Part shown: piece after piece, positions 60,965 to 64,000 of the stretch
Layout of the letters: each line of letters opens with the position of its first letter
How positions within the stretch are numbered: the first letter of the stretch is position 1
Source of the DNA: Neolewinella lacunae
GTDB lineage: Bacteria > Bacteroidota > Bacteroidia > Chitinophagales > Saprospiraceae
Reading direction: 5' to 3'
Assembly: GCF_014349155.1 (NCBI RefSeq)
Contig: NZ_JACSIT010000153.1
Span: 124,001-188,000 of the forward strand
DNA: 64,000 nucleotides
Made by a program: the position numbers and the translations under genes
Notes under the pieces: generated by a model
The model's database searches: none
The model's input: only the letters and a program-made list of their open reading frames with translations
Told to the model about the DNA's origin: nothing

Positions 60965-61275
60965 TCCGCAAAGTATTTACCATGCAGGTCTACCCCGATA
61001 AAGTGGCGGAATACATCCAGCGCCACAATCCCGTCTGGCCCGAAATGGTGGAGATGCTGAAGGCCCACGGGGTGAACAACTACTCCCTTTTCCTGGCGGA
61101 GGATGGCACGACCTTATTTGGCTACGCCGAGATTGAGGCCGAAGACCGCTGGCTGGCCATTGGGGAGACCGACGTTTGCCAGCGGTGGTGGGTCGAGATG
61201 GCTAGCCTGATGCGTACCAATGATGATAATAGTCCGGAGAGCAAGCCTCTGCGCCAAATTTTCCATTTACCATGA
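60961..61275 (+). CDS. rhaM: L-rhamnose mutarotase
   Basis: 104 residues, full length for the family. Tyr18 and His22 in EYIQRHNPVWPEM match the catalytic positions of E. coli RhaM, and NNYSLFL, LFGYAEIE and CQRWWVEMASLM complete the pattern. It interconverts alpha- and beta-L-rhamnopyranose so that the isomerase gets its preferred anomer. Overlaps both neighbours by 4 bp, so it is translationally coupled between a glycosidase and a sulfatase, tying this operon to the rhamnose operon 35 kb away. Confidence 0.93.
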   Translation: MIRKVFTMQVYPDKVAEYIQRHNPVWPEMVEMLKAHGVNNYSLFLAEDGTTLFGYAEIEAEDRWLAIGETDVCQRWWVEMASLMRTNDDNSPESKPLRQIFHLP

Positions 61276-62789
61276 TCCGACTTCCTTATGCGCGCCGCAC
61301 CCGAGCGGTTACGCTGGCTACCACCATATTGGCGGGCTTTCTGCTGTTGGCCTTTGCCTTTTCGCGTTGCGCCACCCCGGCCACTTCCCGTGCGCAGGCG
61401 GCACCATTGAACATAGTCTTGATCCTGGCCGACGATCAGGGGGCCCACCTCTCTGCCCTCGGGACGCCGGGGATTGCTACGCCAAATGTGGATGCCTTGG
61501 CCGACCGGGGGATCCTTTTCACCCAGGCATTTGCCGTGGTACCTTCCTGTTCCCCCAGCCGCAGCTCGATCAATACAGGAATGTACCCCCACGCCAACGG
61601 ACACTGGCGCAATACCATTACTCCCCTGCTGGGTGACCCCGCCAGCCAGTTTGGCCGCGCCTCGACCCGGGTCGACCAAGTGGGCATTCACGAGTACATC
61701 CGCACCCTGCCCGAAGTGCTGGCCGAACGGGGCTACTTTACGGCCATTACCCAGAAGTTCCACATGTCGCCGCCCTGGAAATTCCCCTACTCCGTGCGGA
61801 ACCCGGTGCACAACGACCCTGCGGAATACGAGCGGGTCATTGGGGAATTCATCGAGCAGGCGGGGGAGCGACCGTTTTTCTTTCAAGCCAACGTGAGCCC
61901 GCCGCACCGGCCGTTTAAGAACGACATTGCCGGCCGTCCGGAGTTGTTGCCCGACACCAGCGCGTTGATGGTACCGGGATACCTGCCGGCTGTGCCGCTG
62001 GTGCAGCTCGATCTACAGGAATACTTCGCCGCCGTGCAGTTGGCGGATGCCTGCGCCGGAGGCATCATTGCGGCCCTGCGCGCCAAGGGAAAGCTGGAAA
62101 ACACCTTGATCATCTACACGTCCGACCAGGGAGCGCCGTACCACCGGGCCAAGGCTTCGGCTTACGCGGCGGGCTTGCACGTACCCTTTGTGGTGGCTGG
62201 ACCGGGGGTGGTGCACGGTCAGCGTTCGGATGCCCTCATTTCCCTGATTGATCTGATGCCAACGGTGCTGGATTATTTCGGGATTCCCGTGCCGGAAACG
62301 GTGCAGGGACGGTCGCTGCGCAGCCTCTTTGCTGGCGAAGCGAAAAAGGTAGCGGGGCGGGATTACCTCTTTGGCGAGCACAACTCCCACGGGCCGCCGC
62401 GCTCGGAGCACTACCCGACCCGGATGGTCTACGACGGGCGCTACTACTACCTGAAAAATTTGTTGCCCGGCAAAAGCTATCTCCTGCCCGCCGACCTGAG
62501 CGAAGAAAAAGGCTGGGGCAACCGTGCCTACCGGGGCACCGTGGAGGCGGCGGCAACCCATCCGCGGGCTTATGCCTTCCTGCGGGAGCTGGAATCGGGC
62601 CGGCCGGCCGAGGAACTTTATGATATGGCCAACGACCCGGAGCAACTGCACAACGTTGCCCAGTTGCCGGCCTACCGCCAGGAAAAAGCCCGGTTAGCGG
62701 CAGCCCTGGAGGCGTGGCGAAAATCCTCCGGTGATGCCTTTGACGACCCGGCGCAGATCCCCACCCGGCAGGAAGCTCCTTTGCGCTAA
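61272..62789 (+). CDS. Sulfatase (S1 family)
   Basis: 505 residues. An N-terminal hydrophobic segment (TLATTILAGFLLLAFAFSRC) acts as signal or lipoprotein leader (Cys33, non-canonical). NIVLILADDQGAHLS carries metal-binding Asp pairs; PSCSPSRSSINTGMYP is the C-x-P-x-R site (Cys93). FHMSPPWKFPYS and YTSDQGAPYHRAK are further active-site blocks. Ends with a typical EELYDMANDPEQLHNVA. Resembles heparan N-sulfatase-like (S1_8-type) enzymes, though the subfamily is not certain. Coupled to rhaM and followed after 17 bp by another sulfatase. Confidence 0.9.
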   Translation: MIRLPYARRTRAVTLATTILAGFLLLAFAFSRCATPATSRAQAAPLNIVLILADDQGAHLSALGTPGIATPNVDALADRGILFTQAFAVVPSCSPSRSSINTGMYPHANGHWRNTITPLLGDPASQFGRASTRVDQVGIHEYIRTLPEVLAERGYFTAITQKFHMSPPWKFPYSVRNPVHNDPAEYERVIGEFIEQAGERPFFFQANVSPPHRPFKNDIAGRPELLPDTSALMVPGYLPAVPLVQLDLQEYFAAVQLADACAGGIIAALRAKGKLENTLIIYTSDQGAPYHRAKASAYAAGLHVPFVVAGPGVVHGQRSDALISLIDLMPTVLDYFGIPVPETVQGRSLRSLFAGEAKKVAGRDYLFGEHNSHGPPRSEHYPTRMVYDGRYYYLKNLLPGKSYLLPADLSEEKGWGNRAYRGTVEAAATHPRAYAFLRELESGRPAEELYDMANDPEQLHNVAQLPAYRQEKARLAAALEAWRKSSGDAFDDPAQIPTRQEAPLR

Positions 62790-62806
62790 AACACAATCCT
62801 TGTGAA

Positions 62807-64000
62807 ATGATGAAAACGAACATGCGGTACTGCCGTGGCGGAATCCTTGCCTTGCTTTGCAGCTTGCTTTGCACCTGCGGCCGCGCCCCCGAAAACGAAA
62901 AGCGGCCAGCGGAAGTGGGTGCTGACCCGAGACCGAACGTAATTTTGATCATTGACGACCAGCACCGCTACGACGCGCTCGGCAAGGTGAACCCCCAGGT
63001 TTTGACGCCCACGCTCGACAGTTTGGCCGCCAGCGGGATTCACTTTACTCAGGCCGTGTGCCAGGCCCCGATGTGTGTGCCGAGCCGCAACTCCGTGATG
63101 TTCGGCCTCTACCCCAGCCAGACGGGCGTATTTCGGAACAGCGATGGGGTGCCCGATACTGCACTGCCGGGCAAAACCATGGCCCAGTACTTTAGCGATG
63201 CTGGCTACGAGACGGCGGGCTTTGGCAAGACCCACTGGGGCAAGCACCGCACGGGAACGCGCGGCTTCGAAACCCGCTATTCCTCAGAGATTCCGGAAGA
63301 CGGCGGCATTACCATGGCGATGGCAGACAGCGCCGCCAAGGCCCGCTACGACGCCGAGATTGGCCCCATGGGCCCCGGCGAAGAAAACAACATTGGCTAC
63401 CTGGGTTTCACCAGTGCGCTGCCAGAAGAAGACCACCGCGACGGCTGGATCAACCAGCAGGCCCTGCGCTACCTGCGCGAGCGCGAAGACGACCGACCGC
63501 TGTTCTTCTACCTTTCTTACATGAAGCCCCACGCTGGCCACAACCCTCCGGCTGGCTACGAAGACCTGTACCACACCGACAGCATCCGCTACGCCGTGCA
63601 ACCGCCCTGGGACCTGGACTATTCCCCCCACGCCAGCGGGGTCAACCGCCGGGAACTCTACGAAGGCTTCTGGAAAACGGCCACCCCGGAACAGTGGCGG
63701 CTGATGACGATGCGCTACTACGCTAACGTTACCTGGATCGACGATATGCTGGGCCGGGTGCTGTCTGAAATGAAACGAGGGGGCTTACTGGACAACGCCA
63801 TAGTGGTGTATACCTCCGACCACGGAGAAATGCTGGGGGAGCGCTACTATCGCTTTAATAAATACTGCCTCTACGACGCCAGCGTGCGGGTGCCGCTCAT
63901 CGTGACCGGAAGCGCAGTGGCAAATGGCGTAGGGACGGAAGATGCACGGCCGGTGGATTTGGTGGACGTGCTCCCTACCCTACTCCAAGCCGCTGGCATT
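62807..64000 (+). CDS. Sulfatase (S1 family), truncated by the window end
   Basis: 398 codons are visible and the frame is still open at base 64000. Start ATGATG at 62807. The signal peptide GGILALLCSLLCTCGRAP contains an exact R18 repeat. NVILIIDDQHRYDALG holds metal ligands; QAPMCVPSRNSVMFGLYP is the C-x-P-x-R site (Cys90); GFGKTHWGKH and YTSDHGEMLGERYYRFNKY follow in order. Probably acts with the preceding sulfatase to strip different sulfate positions of one glycan. Confidence 0.9.
   Translation, partial: MMKTNMRYCRGGILALLCSLLCTCGRAPENEKRPAEVGADPRPNVILIIDDQHRYDALGKVNPQVLTPTLDSLAASGIHFTQAVCQAPMCVPSRNSVMFGLYPSQTGVFRNSDGVPDTALPGKTMAQYFSDAGYETAGFGKTHWGKHRTGTRGFETRYSSEIPEDGGITMAMADSAAKARYDAEIGPMGPGEENNIGYLGFTSALPEEDHRDGWINQQALRYLREREDDRPLFFYLSYMKPHAGHNPPAGYEDLYHTDSIRYAVQPPWDLDYSPHASGVNRRELYEGFWKTATPEQWRLMTMRYYANVTWIDDMLGRVLSEMKRGGLLDNAIVVYTSDHGEMLGERYYRFNKYCLYDASVRVPLIVTGSAVANGVGTEDARPVDLVDVLPTLLQAAGI
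62871..62888 (+). repeat. R18 repeat, exact, in a sulfatase signal peptide
   Basis: The only exact copy that is itself signal-peptide coding: reads CTCGRAP. Confidence 0.85.

Noticed and set aside
27840-64000. Calling the region an ulvan utilisation locus outright
   Set aside because: Sulfatases, GH78 and rhamnose catabolism fit ulvan, but no ulvan lyase (PL24/25/28/40), GH88 or GH105 is present in the window; other rhamnose sulfates remain possible.

Overview
The window looks like a chromosomal segment of a marine, polysaccharide-degrading Bacteroidota of the Saprospiria type (Lewinella-like). Supporting evidence: several proteins with type IX secretion (T9SS) C-terminal sorting domains, a PorU2-like C25 peptidase, the gliding protein GldC, a SusC/SusD pair, TAnnTTTG-type -7 promoter elements, and a short bacterial SRP RNA. 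Taxonomy is inferred from gene content, not from a marker gene.

Layout. 1-12.7 kb: a truncated beta-lactamase-family hydrolase, a DEDDh exonuclease, a lone LytTR regulator, a PhzF-family protein, a 1657-residue C25 peptidase, a tightly packed GT2-GT2-GT10 glycosyltransferase operon, DoxX and an acyltransferase. 12.7-18.2 kb: SRP RNA (minus strand), a decayed repeat element, a two-gene GMC oxidoreductase / gluconate-dehydrogenase-subunit-3 unit, gldC, a T9SS-sorted protein and a DUF1801 protein. 18.3-26.2 kb (minus): an L-rhamnose catabolic operon, in transcription order RhaEW (aldolase/lactaldehyde dehydrogenase), RhaI-type isomerase, FGGY kinase, FMN L-lactate dehydrogenase and an NCS1-type permease. 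A divergent GntR-family regulator follows, with a sulfatase directly downstream. 30.5-37 kb (minus): SusC-SusD-sulfatase. 37.5-40.3 kb: a secreted glycosidase-like T9SS protein and a DUF2490 protein. 40.6-47.2 kb (minus): a DAB-type inorganic-carbon locus in which DabA is fused to a SulP-STAS anion transporter, followed by DabB. 47.3-64 kb: GH78 alpha-L-rhamnosidase, a giant DUF5722/CBM3 protein, an AT-rich two-gene insert bounded on one side by a MITE-like element, then a GH78-like / GH71-99-like / L-rhamnose mutarotase / sulfatase / sulfatase operon that runs off the window.

Together the genes describe a polysaccharide utilisation system for a sulfated, rhamnose-containing glycan (ulvan or a rhamnan sulfate would fit, but no polysaccharide lyase is present here). 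Four sulfatases and two GH78-type enzymes would release rhamnose, SusCD would import oligosaccharides, RhaM would interconvert anomers, and RhaI, the kinase, RhaEW and LldD would carry rhamnose to DHAP plus pyruvate.

The most unusual signals are two. (1) An 18-bp dispersed repeat (here 'R18', GCACCTGCGGCCGCGCCC) occurs at 21 sites, 10 of them exact. It lies in intergenic regions, inside three proteins in one particular frame, and in six genes as the end of the signal-peptide coding sequence. (2) The SulP-STAS-DabA fusion retains all four residues expected for the DabA zinc site. Several MITE-like and palindromic repeats are also present.
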